This document shows, one piece after another, positions 1 through 12,560 of a DNA stretch of 64,000 nucleotides; the first letter of the stretch is position 1, and each line of letters opens with the position of its first letter. The notes under the pieces are model-generated. The model had not been told where the DNA came from. It searched no databases and saw nothing but the letters and a program-made list of their open reading frames with translations. A program made the translations under genes and the position numbers. The DNA is taken from contig NC_133012.1 in the NCBI RefSeq assembly GCF_048564905.1, forward strand, positions 14,851,646 through 14,915,645. The letters run 5' to 3'. This stretch comes from Vicugna pacos (Eukaryota; Chordata; Mammalia; Artiodactyla; Camelidae).

Positions 1-541
1 ATGTTTTGTTTATATATTTTATTTTACTTAAACCTTCATGAAGTAATCATAAAGTTATCTGAAGGAACAAGAACAACAAATCATTCAAAAATATATTTTT
101 TGATAAAAATAAAGAAGGAAGACTTTCCTCTCCTAATGTTATTTGCTCAGAAATAAAAATATAAGGAATTAGAACAGGAAGCCGAGAAACTATTTACATG
201 TAATAATGATAGAACATGTATCATTGATGGGGAAAAGAATGAATACTTTACATTTTAGAAAAACCCAAATGAAGGATACCTACCTAGACAGAAGGGTATA
301 ACTATTTATAATCCTACCACTAAAAAATAATCACCTTAACATGTTGTGAGTACCATGCAGATTAGCATAAAAAAACATAATATATTCTTTTTCAAACCAC
401 ATTCTAATCAAGTACATCTATAGCAAAATAAATTTCTACAATAACATGGTATTACTTGTGCAAGTATTCCATGGCAAGGAAACCGTCTATTTAAACAATC
501 AACAATTTACTTTCAAGCAATTGAAAAATTATACAATTGTT
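1..541. other. Non-coding, nothing recognised
   Basis: AT-rich sequence with stops in all frames and no repeat family I can name. It ends at the left target-site duplication of the L1 that follows. Confidence 0.5.
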
Positions 542-560
542 AAAAATCTATGGGGATTAT
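542..560. repeat. Left target-site duplication of the L1 at 561
   Basis: A 19-bp sequence repeated at 1407-1425 with one C/T difference. It marks the L1 insertion boundary and contains the ATG that opens the fused reading frame. Confidence 0.85.
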
Positions 561-1406
561 CAGAGAAATGCAAATCAAAACTACAATGAGGTATCACCTC
601 ACACCAGTCAGAATAGCCATCATTCAAAAGTCCACAAACGATAAATGCTGGAAAGGGTGTGGAGAAAAGGGAACCCTTCTACATTGTTGGTGGGAATGCA
701 GTTTGGTGCAGCCATTGTGGAAAACAGTATGGAGATTCCTCAAAAGACGAGGAATAAACTTACCATATGACCCAGGAATCCTGCTCCTGGGCATATATCC
801 AGAGGGAATCCTAATTCAAAAAGACACCTACACCCCAGTGTTCATAGCAGCACTATTTACAACAGCCAAAACACGGAAACAGCCTAAATGTCCATTGACC
901 AATGACTAGATAAAGAAGTTGTGGTATACTTATACAATGGAATACTATTCAGCCATAAAAATATGACAACATAATGCCATTTGCAGCAACATGGATGTTC
1001 CTGGAGAATGTCATTCTAAGTGAAGTAAGCCAGAAAGAGAAAGAAAAATACCATGTGATATCACTCATATATGGAAACTTAAAAAAAAAAAAAAAGGAAG
1101 ACAAATGAACTTAAATATAAAACAGAAACAGATTCACAGACATACAATACAAATTTGTGGTTGCCGGGGGGAGGTGGGTGGGAAAGGACAGACTGGGAGT
1201 GTGAGATTGGTAGATAATGATATATAGAATAGATAAACAAGTTTATACTGTATAGCACTGGAAAATATATACAAGATGTTGTGGTAGCTTAAGGTGAAAA
1301 AGAATATAAAAATGAATATATATATATACATTCATGTATGACTGAAAAATTGTGCTGTATGCCAGAAATTGACACAGCATTGCAAATTGACTATAACTCA
1401 ATTAAA
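561..1406 (+). mobile_element. 5'-truncated LINE-1 (ORF2 C-terminus and 3' UTR)
   Basis: This is the 3' end of an L1 retrotransposon. An open stretch to 909 reads as the ORF2 C-terminal region, with the motifs [40 protein letters not shown] and QPKCP, which match the known L1 ORF2 tail. The remaining ORF2 codons (the YTMEYYSAIK-like block near 930-960) and the 3' UTR follow, ending in an A-run at 1404-1411. The element is flanked by near-identical target duplications at 542-560 and 1407-1425 (one mismatch in 19). The apparent ATG at 550 therefore lies in host flank, not in L1. Everything upstream of the last part of ORF2 is missing, so the copy is dead. The 3' UTR looks cetartiodactyl, possibly camelid. 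The good match between duplications suggests a fairly young insertion. Confidence 0.93.
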
Positions 1407-1425
1407 AAAAATCCATGGGGATTAT
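1407..1425. repeat. Right target-site duplication of the L1 at 561
   Basis: Right-hand partner of 542-560, directly after (and partly merged with) the poly(A) tail. Confidence 0.85.
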
Positions 1426-2264
1426 TTCCATATTTAAACATTTTTATAATACTTTAACCATTTCCTTAGTACACATTTCTAAACGTACAATTGCTTTATA
1501 AAATGTTAAGGTTTTTGCTACTTCATTTCCAAATTGCCAAATGAAAAGACTGTGCAAATAATTTGCCAGAAGCCCCATCTTTAAAATGGGTATTATATTC
1601 TTTATTTTTGTCAATTTTATACTCCTACTGGTACTTTATTTCTATTTCGATATATCTTATAACTAATTCAGTTGAAAAATTTTAATATAGTCTTTGTCAT
1701 TTGTGACTTGTAGGAAATAGCCTTTCCAAGTTTTTGCTGATATTCCTGGTTTGGTATTTGCCTTTTTTCTTATGGATATTAAGTTATCTGATATACAGTA
1801 AACCTCTGTATGTCATATATGTTGCAAAGAGATCCCCAAATTGTTTTCCAAGCAACAGAAAAACACTTCTGATTATGAACGATGTTTTCTGCTCAAAGTA
1901 TACCAGCCACAGAGGATATCTATCTTACAAACTTGTTTATTTATTTAATACTATGTTTTGCTTTCTCATACCAAATTTTAATATTCTGTAATTAAGTCTT
2001 CATTTAGAATGTGTTTTTAAAAATACCATGAAATTAATTCCTCCAATATTTGAATGTTTTCAGAAAAAAGTTCATAGTGAAATGAGATAAATGTTTTCAG
2101 ACACTGTTTAATTTCAATTTTGTTTCATCCAATGATGTATTTTAGATTTGTATTCTCTCCACATGATATTTGGTTTCAAATAGTTCTTGTTTACTAATTA
2201 GATTCAAACAGCTGATAATTGTGTTTTGTCACAGAAGTGAACTATTATACATGTACTACAAAAT
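1426..2264. other. Non-coding, nothing recognised
   Basis: AT-rich single-copy-looking DNA. The short open frames have no family features. Confidence 0.5.
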
Positions 2265-2269
2265 TTCTA

Positions 2270-3050
2270 TAAAGTCTTTTTTTTTTAATAAAGCCTTTTA
2301 AAAAACATATGGAATCTAATTCCAAACATTCCAAAGGTATGAATTTAGGTAAGAATTTCCGATGTATCACCATGTCACCTTGCTGGGTTCCAGTTCCATT
2401 TGGAGTCCTGGTTTTTATAACTGAGGAGCTGAAAAATCTTCCTCTTTTCATCTTGGAAGATGTTTTCCTGAATATCTGTATTGCAATTTTGGCATGGTTT
2501 TGCAAGTGTGGCATCCCATGGACCCTACTTCTTTCCTTTGACCCCATGCCAGGTGTGGTGGGTGGCTGAAGCTTTGCTATCAACTGAAAAAAAAAAAAAT
2601 CTTGCTTCGGAATTCCAACCCGCTGCAAATGTAATCCCATGTAGCCCTTGGTGGTGTCCTCTGTTCATGTTGGGATACTTCATTTTGCAACTGCTCCCTA
2701 ATACTTTTCCTTGGGTTTGGTGGCATGCATCATTGGATGGCAGGTGCACTTCTGGCATTCTTGTCAAAAATGAGGATGAGGATTCTGAGTTGAGTCATTC
2801 CCAGAAATTCCATCAGTTATGACCAACTTCAGTGGGTTGGTCACCAATCATCATGTGTGCCACAGCCATGCCTTTTGGCATCATGTTCTGAGTATCACAA
2901 ATTTCTCCCCCTAATACTGACAGTACATCCAATTCTACTCAGGCTCTACCAGTCTCCACGGTTCATTCACATTTGGCTACAGCTTAGGCTAACCTGCTCT
3001 GTTATATTTAAAGAGACCATCACTGGAAAGTTCCAAACATGACAGCAAAA
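2270..3050 (-). pseudogene. Possible processed pseudogene, parent unknown
   Basis: This block is richer in GC and in codon-like texture than its flanks. Read on the minus strand it has long stretches with few stops, spread over more than one frame, including a 131-codon open stretch at 2245-2640. The left edge carries an A-run on the minus strand (about 2277-2286), where a retrocopy's poly(A) tail would sit. I could not find clear target-site duplications and do not recognise the parent protein, and no single frame is open throughout. An old, diverged repeat could look the same, so this is a low-confidence call. Confidence 0.22.
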
Positions 3051-3865
3051 GTGCAAATGCAAGTAAATCTATGTTTCTTTAATTAGAATTAGTATCCTAC
3101 ACTTTAACATGCAAAGCCATTTTACTTCAAATTCTGCCAGTAAGATGCAACAGCCATTATGTTATAAGATTAAGCATAAATAAAAGATACTCTATCTCAG
3201 TCTTCAACAGTTTATCTACATGAACAACAGAGACAAACACTAGAAGTATCTAAGCCTTTCCTGAGGGAGAAGAAATTTTTGCAGTAAGAGTTTGGGTATT
3301 TATGGACGCAACAGCAAGACTATCTCTGGTGTACAGACACACAGAGGATATAATCTGACTATATCCTGTCCTGTTGGCAATATCATTCCCTTTGTTAAAT
3401 TGAGAATCTGATTATCTTAGATACTACTTATTATTTGACCCATCTAGCTTCCCTTGTTCTAAATCTGTTCATAAATAAATGTATATAACCTACTCCTACA
3501 GAGAATATATGCTGATATGCTGACTCAATTGCTTTGATCTCCGTGATGGTAACATTTCTCAACATTAATTAGTGAAATTTTTTCCATCTTTCTGTTTCAT
3601 TATGCAGAATTGTTACAACTTGACTGCACATACACAATATATTGCAATGTAAATACATATATGCAATATATTGTACTTTTTTTAGTTTACATATATGTAC
3701 TGATTACTGTTTCTAAGAATAGTTTAGAGCTTTAGCTTTTTAAACTTACATAGTTATCAAAGGAATAAAGTCAACCACAAAATAAGAATCAACAGAATGC
3801 GGTAATCCAATCATAAAGGACAGTCAAATGTGCTTATACATATTCCAAAATCAACAGTCTAAGTT
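3051..3865. other. Non-coding, nothing recognised
   Basis: AT-rich with a short TATATG/CATATA-rich patch near 3630-3700. No gene or repeat family recognised. Confidence 0.45.
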
Positions 3866-3867
3866 AT

Positions 3868-4140
3868 AAATAATTAGTTCATTTGTGTCCTTTTTTAAAG
3901 ATTCCACATATAAGTGATATCATAAATTTAAGTATGGAAGTGATTAGCACAAAGACCAGGACAATGGTTACTTTTGGAGGGAAGGAGGGGTTCTGAGAAG
4001 ATTCAACACGCTGACAGCACATTCAAGAGCCTGACTTGAGTGGTAGTTTGAGAACAGTCCATTTGTGATCATTCACTGAGCTGTAGTTTTTGTTTTGTGC
4101 ATTTTTTTATGTCGTACTTTATAATAGACAAAATTTTGAA
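3868..4140 (+). mobile_element. Old L1 3' UTR fragments
   Basis: About 3945-4140 resembles the sense 3' UTR of an L1M element: a 'gaccaggacaatggttactt' block, then a block like 'ttcactgagctgta' and a 'tttgtgcattttt' block. A short adjacent piece at about 3890-3930 ('agattccacatataagtga') resembles L1 3' UTR in the opposite orientation, so two old fragments may abut. Both are well diverged. Confidence 0.6.
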
Positions 4141-7000
4141 AAGGAATGATTTAGACATCGATTTCCCCAAATTATAAACTTATTTTAGACGTAATTGCAC
4201 ACAGACATCTATAAAGTGTGTAGACCTGAAATTTATCAAAACCTTAAGCAAAAGAAACTAAAAAACAGTTTCATCTCTAGTTCAGGATTTGACTCATAAC
4301 AATATGATCCTACTGGTCAATGGCCAATCTCTCTAGCAAACAGTGCTCAAATCCTTCCTCTATACGAATTCTAGAAGTTTCACTCTCTAGATGCCAATTA
4401 TGGGATGGGAAAGACCTGAGGGAATTGGATACGAGGAATGGACAATATTCTTTCTGAGGGCACAAAGGAAGAGTCAAAGGAAAGACTGTAAGGGCCAAAG
4501 TCGCATAAAGGACCAGAGACAGATTATGCAAAGGAGCTGGTTCAAGAAAAGATAAATCAGGTGAGAAGTAAGGGGATTAGTAAGCCATTTTACTAAGACT
4601 ATTCAAATAGTTTCCCTGAGGATTTAGAACAAAACAGAAAGAACTTTCATATATCTACAATCATTTTGTGGGTACAGTGGGAGAAGGAAAGACTCCTTTC
4701 AGTGGGCTCAGTCTGTTTGGACAGTCCGTGTCTCACTGATGGTCTTTTGATGTTCTGTTCTGTAACACCTCGTAGCATCTTACATCGTGTAACTGCTAAA
4801 AATCTAGATTCTAAGTAAGAGACATCATTGAGTCCTGAATGAGGTTCTGCTTGATTGCAGTATGACCTGCAAAGTCGCCTGCCTGTTTTTCTCACTTTTC
4901 AGCAAAGGAGGAGGTGTGCTCTTTGTAGGGGACTCGATTCTATCACAGTCTCAAGTTTTTTCTGCTTGTTACTTTTGCACTCCTTCCTAGTTCTGTCATA
5001 ATAATAAAAGTCCAATGTTCTCCTTTCTTTGACTAGAGAGTAGATTGTGCACGAGACTGAAGTTGCAGAAAAGATTTTCTATGTGAGAAAATGTGCTACT
5101 GTAGTTCCTGAGCTGAAGCAACTTGGAGGTTTTATTATTTAATTATGTCACACCTACAAACTTGTGGGCTAGTCCTTATAAGTAAAGATGCTCTACGAAC
5201 TGAAGCCTTAATTAATTATTTATGATAATTTTGACAGACATGGAGAAATTAACTACAAACGACAAAACTTAGATTATTCATTAATAGTAAATAAAGAACA
5301 TTTCATTTCACAGCATTTCTCTACATTGCCTGGAATTAGGTTTTTAAATCCATTAAAACATATGGATCAGGATCTGGATCATGGGTACTTTAAAATTACC
5401 TTTGCCAAATAACAAGTGAACACAGGACATGTATCTGTTAAAAAAATTTTACTGTGACATCACACAATACTTCACACATCAGTGCGTTCCTTAAATCCTA
5501 GAATTTCCAGTATAATGTTGAGATAACTGGTGTCTACAAAACAAGGCAAATAAAAAACAAATATGCCCACTCTATCTTCTGAAAATCTTTCCTACCTATA
5601 AGGGCCACTATCTTCAACAGAGATGATGAAATTGGAATAAAGCAAGAAAAGAAAGAACAGCAGGGCTTTTGAGATGCCCAGAGGATGTTCCCTAGAAATA
5701 AACAGCTTAGAGAGTCAGTGAGAGCCTTCCAGATGCATCTAAGAAGACAAGATCTCTCGCCTTCAAGCACCATGATTCCTTACCACTTTTATAAACGCTT
5801 TTTTAAAGTGACTTTGTTAAAAGTTGGTAAAAACTGGTTTTATACATACAGGAAAAGGAATAGAAACTAAAGAATCCAGTAATTGATAACACTGTAGTCT
5901 CTCTTCTTTCTTTCTAATGGGAATCAGAGATATTAAAGAAAAAAATACTTATTTTGTCTTCAACAAAAGATGGGAAGATTTTATATAAATTCAGTTATAG
6001 CGCATTGCTTTTATTGCTTTAATTTGAAAGCTTCTAAGAACATTTGTAGTTATTGTTAATCCTGTGGTTAATCATGGCTTTATTACCTGTATAAGTGGTG
6101 ATCAGAGGCGTTTCAACTCCTTATGTATAAAGAAGAAAAGTTTCTATTATTTCTCACTTACTGCTTTCAAACGTGCAATGTTGAAACTCCCTTCACTGCT
6201 GGTAGCTGGTCTCTTAACAGTGTAGAGTTTCAATCCCATAATTATAACATCATTTTAACTTTCTCAGCTTAAATTTTAGAAATCTCATCTCATATTTAAA
6301 ACTGTAACCATTTCCCCTGTGCAGACTTGATTCGTGGCTCTCCAGGCTTGGAGCAGGAAGTGAGCCATGATCAGATCTTATACTCCTGTACCTCTAACAC
6401 ATCAAGGGGCATGGTCTATGGAGATCAGAACTGAGTATGAGGGCCAACAGAAGGAAGCTGTCTGTGGCCAACACATACCCACTCTACCAGAGAGCTACAG
6501 AAGTAATTAAACCTCAACACAGCTGGAGCTGCTAATGGACCTAGAGAACAGGTAGGAATTTTGTCTACACACAGAGTATATATGGGGCCAGAATGAACCA
6601 TACTCTTTAATGCCGGTAGCTATCTAATTTAGAGACCCGGAGGTGGAATAGTTGCGATTTAGCTCTTTATCTCTTTTTATCCAGGATAAGAAGTTTGGCT
6701 TGATCTATTGTATACTCCAGGTATTTGAACTTTAACGTATTTTACTAGCTACTAAATTATTCCCTGTGAATAGCATCTCATGACTCCTGTCTATGTTCAC
6801 ATGCCAATTATTTATTTACCTATTTAGTTTTATTTAGTATTTATTTACTATATTTAATACTTTGTATCCATCCTGGTTTGTTTTCCCATTTTCTCTAACA
6901 AAACTGCATTTTCTCAAGTAAGATAGAAAACTCACACTAGTCATGAGAAACAAAAAGGAAGAGGATTGATGCTAATTACAACTCACTACTGGTCATGTCC
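4141..7000. other. Non-coding, nothing recognised
   Basis: About 2.9 kb with only short chance open frames (for example near 4310-4895 and 5534-5870 on either strand). None has recognisable domains or splice-bounded structure. I see no named repeat. Confidence 0.4.
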
Positions 7001-7074
7001 GAAGTTTTATAGCAGGCACATTGTGTCTGCCTGCTCAGTGCTTTCCTACCAGGAACCTGAGAGGAAGAAAGGAT

Positions 7075-7215
7075 ATTCCCACTAGAGACGGAGCATAATG
7101 CTCAGAGAAGTTAGGTGATTTGTTCAATGTCATGTAGCTGCGATATTCTGGAGCCTGCATGTGATTCAAATCTCTCTGGCATCAAAGTCTATATAAGACG
7201 CTGCCTAAAACACTA
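7075..7215 (-). repeat. MIR SINE fragment
   Basis: Reads on the minus strand as the MIR core. In plus orientation the 'cagagaagttaggtgatttg' block and the following 'catgtagctg' and 'gattcaaatctct' blocks match the typical reverse-complemented MIR layout. Diverged, as expected for this ancient tRNA-derived SINE. Confidence 0.6.
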
Positions 7216-7384
7216 GTCACTGGATGGGAAATTGTTCTGTTTTTTTGCCCAGAATAAAACACAGTGTTGCTCTACATCTTGCATAAAACATTTTTGTATT
7301 TATAATTGCTTTATTATATTTCATGGGTAAAATTATTCTCTCTTCATAAAGATAATGAAACAGAACTTACCAGTTTACCAGACC

Positions 7385-8300
7385 TTTAGTTCAAAAAGGA
7401 GGTAATAAACATGCTAAAGGGGTTAAGAAAGGTTATTGACAGAAACGCAGATCACTGTAACAGGGAACTGGAAACTATAAAGAGGAACCAGTCAAAATCA
7501 GAAAACACAACTGCTGAGATAAAAACCAATCTAGTAGCAATGAATAGCAAACTAACTCAGAAGAAAAAATAAGTGATCTGGGAGTTGAAATAATGGAATT
7601 CACTGAATTAGAGTAACAGACAGAAAGACAAATTAAAAAAAAAATGAAAGCAACATACCAGATCTGTGGGATAGAGCTATCATATGATCCATCAATCCCA
7701 CTACTGGGCATCTATCCCTCCAAAATGAAACCTCTAGTTTGAAAAGACACATGCACCCCAATGTTCACAGCAGCAGTATTTACAATAGCTAAGACATTTA
7801 AACAACCCAAGTGCCCATCAACAGACAACTGGTTTAAGAAGATGTAGTATACATATAATGGAATATTACTCAGCCATAAAAAATAAAATATTGCTGTTTG
7901 CAGCAACATGGATAGACCTAGAGAATATCATACTAAGAGAAGTAAGGCAGTCAGAGAAAGACAAATATTATAGGATATCACTTACATGTGGATCTCAAAT
8001 GTAATACAAATGAATCTATATACAGCAGAAAGAGACTCACAGACGTAGAAAACAAACCAAAGGGCAACAGAGGGAGGAGAGTGACAAATTAGGAGTATGA
8101 GATTAATAAATATTGACTACTATATATAAAATAGGTAAGAAATAAGGATTTACTGTATAGCACAGAGAACTAAATACAATATTGTAATACCTATAAGGAA
8201 ATTAATCTGAAAAAATATATGTATATAACTGAATCATTTTCCTGTACACCTGAAACTAGCACAATATTGTAAATCAACTGTATTTTAATTAAAAAATATA
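7385..8300 (+). mobile_element. Internally deleted LINE-1 (ORF1 start joined to ORF2 end)
   Basis: Two distant L1 parts are joined in the same orientation. From about 7410 to 7668 the sequence reads as the N-terminal coiled-coil part of ORF1 (ETIKRNQSKSE followed by an IKTNL-like helix, then a RQIKKKMKATYQICG stretch matching the ORF1 block that runs into IWD/LWD). From about 7672 it continues as the C-terminal ORF2 region (ELSYDPSIPLLGIYPSKMK is the recognisable sense), then the 3' UTR to about 8300. The rest of ORF1 and most of ORF2, several kilobases, is absent. It carries in-frame stops and cannot be active. Same-strand joining argues against twin-priming inversion and for internal deletion or a spliced template. 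No clear target duplication was found. Confidence 0.8.
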
Positions 8301-11300
8301 ATGGCAGCTGACAACTGTATCCTTAGAATGACAACTTTAGCTATAGTTTACTGTGGTTCTCCTTTACAATGAAATGTGCAACCAGTATGGAAATCTTTTA
8401 CAGCCTTTTTTGTTATTATAACAGACACCATATAACTTCTCAACAAAATATACATTCAGATACACTTCAATTACAAAAATGACTGAACTGTTTTAAAAAT
8501 CATGAACTTTGATTTTATTTCACTGGAAATGGAAAATAGGTCAACAAACATCTTTACTTATTTACAAAAAAGCAATTTCCAACCTACTGATAGTTTTTCT
8601 CATAGTTTCCTTTTAATGTAGCCTTGCAGGCGAAAGAGAGGGAAATGAACCAACCATCATTGGTTTTGGCAATATATAACATAGTCATTGTGACACATCA
8701 TGATCTGGATTTTTCCCAAGGCATAAGCTATAACTTGGGAGTAAATTAGGCAGTTTTGGATGCATTTTTAACTCTTTCAGAGGGCTAGAGCACCATGAGT
8801 GCGCTGATGCAGAGTTTATTAAGTGGCAATTACATACATGAAAAATCAAGCTCAATTATCAATCTGGAAAACATCTGAAGCAAGTTGAGCCTGATTTTCT
8901 AAGCATATACCTATCACTTAACCAAAAGTATTTTAGCCTCTTTCAAACATCTCATATCTTGTCTACAAATTAGATGACAACTTATTCATAGCTAAACTAA
9001 ATTATGAAATCCTATATAATATAAAAACAGCTCCTAACACTTCATCTTTATGCAGCTATTTCTGAGATAGCACAGGTGAGAGCATCTTAAGTGTACAAGT
9101 TTGATTACTCATATTTTTGGAAAACTATTGGCAGAGTTAAAAATATTTTCTAGCAAAGTGGTTCTAAGGGAAATCAGAACAGTACTTGATTAATTGAGTG
9201 TTGAACCCGATGGTGAAGGGCATTTATAATTTCCTAACATTGAGAACACTTAAAATAGTTAATGGGAACCAGAGATCGTCTCCTGTGAAAGAATTTAAGT
9301 GCCTAGTTAATAGCAGGTAGGTGGCCTGTCTTCACAACTGTTCAAAGAGAAAGCAAGGAATCTGATAGAATATGTGCTCTCTTAAATGCAAGATCCTAAC
9401 TCCACAGAAAATTCTTAGCTTCTAGGGAATCACAATGCAGAAATCATTGAAAATCATTTTATATAATTTCATATGTCTAGTTGTTCTCCCAATTCTAATT
9501 TGTAAATACTTAAGTCATTTAAATCATTTTCAAATAGTTCCAAGTAAGTTTTTAAAAAATAAAATCAAACATTTATGCTTGGAAAGAGATTCCAGTTACA
9601 CACAATGATGGCACTGGTTGGTTTAACCAAAAACAATAATTTGTCAAACTGGATTTCAACACAATTCAATTGTACAGATGGTAAGTAGGAATATTATAAA
9701 TGCAACCATTTGACATTCAGAAAGTAAACAGATAAAGCTGGCTTTCATAAAGGGAGTAAGAATTGGTTTTTGTTACAGATTTATCTAGAAAGAAAAAAAA
9801 AAAGAAAGCCAACACATCCTTTCTCTTTCAGTTCTATCTCTACTTTTTAAAGCTTTCAAACACCTTTTGCCATGCCATTATTTACTGTGAGGACACTTTT
9901 CAAGTAAATGGACAACCAGTTGGTGGTTAGAATTTAATTCCTACTATTCTTTTCATAGCCATACCCTCTGGTCAACTTACTGATTATGGGACGCTTCTTC
10001 AAGGCAAAGAATTGAAGTGTATATGAATATGTATTTTGTCATTAAGCTATTATGATTTAAAGTACTCTTGCAAGTTAAAATTCAATTTCAAGATTTTTTT
10101 CCCCTGCTATGAATTTCGAGGATTTATGTGGTACTCAATGACAAGAATATTATTCATCATCAGAATGTTTCAATGTAAAGGTCTCTTTTAGTGGAAGAGC
10201 CATGAGCACAAAACCAAAAAGCCAGGAATTAAAATGAATCCATTAATATATTGATGTTATTAAATGAAACATTTATTGAGAAAAACTGAAGTACTTCTAC
10301 ATGGGGTAAAAAAAAAAACAACTGAAAGCAAAAACATTATCAGCGGGGAACTATGACTGCCTTCTTTCTGTGTGGGTGTTTTAACTACCAAATTGACGTG
10401 ACTGAATAATCTATTAAAGCACAGTTTTCACAAAAATTGTCTTTGGTGTCTCCTCAAGATTCATAGGAGGTAAAGACTTCCTTAACACTTATTTTATGGA
10501 CTATCATTGTTTGGAGGAATGAAAAGGATTATTAAAGGAGGAAATACATAAATTCTTCAGTCTATGAAAGAAACTGATCCAAGTTTCATCATTTCTTTTA
10601 TAGCTGTTATCATATACGATTTGTTCTGCAAATTTTCCAAATGATATTAAATGGAAAAAAATTGTTTTGATGAACCAGAGAAGAACTAGCTTGAACTTCC
10701 CCCAAGTTACTGATGAATTTTGTTCTCATCAATGTAGACTGAAGCATTTGATCCACCTGAGTTACCAACTGGACTTACCGTTTCTCACATAGATCTCTGA
10801 GCAGCTGCTATGCGACTCTCCTATGTTAGAAGGAGGTCAGTTTACGAAGTCTCTTTGATCAAATCTTTCCTTTTTTTTTTAAACATAGATTTTTAAAAAA
10901 ATCTTTCCATTTTTTTTCCTTTTCAGCAAAACCAAGGAAATTAGAAACATGCTTTAATAAAAGTTACAAAGATGACTAGCACATAATGAAAAAAGAGGGA
11001 AGTAAATATAATCCTGCTATGAAGAAATTTGTGATGAATCCCTTTCAAATGTTTAAATAACCCATCCTTTGAAACTAATGGAGGGAAGTAATGAGTGGAT
11101 GGGAATATTTATCTTATGTCCACTCACACTATATATTATAGTTTGGGAAGGAGTATGAGAAAGATGTTACTTGATAATCTTACTGCTTTGGAAGGAGTTA
11201 ATTAGCATATTTTTTGAGAATGTAGGGGGGACGATGGAGACAGACTGTGCATAACTGCTATTTTAATGAATATTAATAATAAAATTCATTTAAAATCAAA

Positions 11301-12105
11301 GCATAGTAAACAGTTGTATCTACTTTCTATGTATTAAAATATTTATAAACTTTCACATTTTTATTATGAGAATGAAAACCATGCAAATCAATAGACCATA
11401 TGAGAATATATATATGCCCACAGAAAAAAATGATGGAAAATGGGTATCACCACACAAAAATTAAAAACAACATATTATTTGGAAATTTTAAGCACTATGA
11501 AAGCACTTAACATCTTGTGCACAGAATTCTACAAGTGAATATAAAAACAAATCTGAATATTTATAAAACAAAATTACTCAGGGTGGGGATATCATAAATT
11601 ATTTTTCTCTATTTAATAATTCTTCAGTGAAAGTATATTGGCAAAAATCTAATCATTATTTAACATACTTAATTAAACATAAAACTAGTGCTCATAAGCC
11701 TGTATATAAGAGTGAACATAAAAGCAATTTCTTACATAGTCCTTATCCTTAAGAATTTGATGGGCAGAAGAGCAAAAAGGTTGATCTTTGGTCATTTCCC
11801 TAAGTGAGTTGGTCTAGAAAACAATCTGAAAATCCCTCTGGATAAAGTTTTATTCATAATGATTAAAACATGACTGAAATAAAAATTAAGACCACTGCAG
11901 TTTCTCTATGTCAGGTTTTGAGTTGAAATGTAGACTTAAGGTTATAAATATGCACAGAAATATTCATCCGTGACATTGCTTATGTCCTTTGTGAGAAAAA
12001 AAAATGAAAGTCATCAAAATTTCTTTATGTAGTGGTAAGCCTTGGTTAAAAAATAAAACTCTTATCATAAGAAGAAACAAGAGACCAACCAAGGATACAT
12101 GTATT
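8301..12105. other. Long non-coding stretch, nothing recognised
   Basis: About 3.8 kb of AT-rich DNA without a convincing gene or named repeat. A few A-runs (9788-9802, 10306-10320) and a poly-T near 10870 are the only local features. Confidence 0.4.
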
Positions 12106-12109
12106 TTTA

Positions 12110-12560
12110 AATAACATTTTCCTTTTCATATAAATATATTTATTGTTAATAATTCAGAAAATTTGGAAAACCAAAAGAATTATTTCATCTCACTAAACAA
12201 AGATAATATTCAAAGTATGATGAATTATTTTGCAGTTTTTCTCCATGAACATATACATATTTAAAAGCTTATGTTTAAAAAATAGCAAAGCTGAACAGAT
12301 TTTCATTTAGTTCTATACATTTAAAATATATTTTCTACTCAATAAGTATTTTAAAGTTATTTTCATTACTTCATTTTATAATAATAAATCAGCCCACCAT
12401 AGTTTATTTAGACCATCCCTATTTGTTGAATTTTTGGTTCCTGATGATTTCTATTTAATAACACCATGTTATGAACCTCACTTAATAAAATCTTTGCACA
12501 TATTTTCATAGGGAAAACTCCAAAAAGTGGAATTATGCCATAAGGGGAACATAAATATTG
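12110..12560 (-). mobile_element. Diverged antisense L1-like fragment
   Basis: The order of blocks (a 'tttgttgaatttttggttcc' block, a 'tctttgcacatattttcat' block, then a block ending in 'aaaagtggaattatg') resembles the reverse complement of old L1M ORF2/3' sequence, which typically ends in an 'agtggaattgctgggt' block. Strongly diverged, so the family is uncertain. Confidence 0.4.

Noticed and set aside
550-909. 119-codon open frame as a gene
   Set aside because: It is L1 ORF2 C-terminus, and its ATG lies in the target-site duplication.
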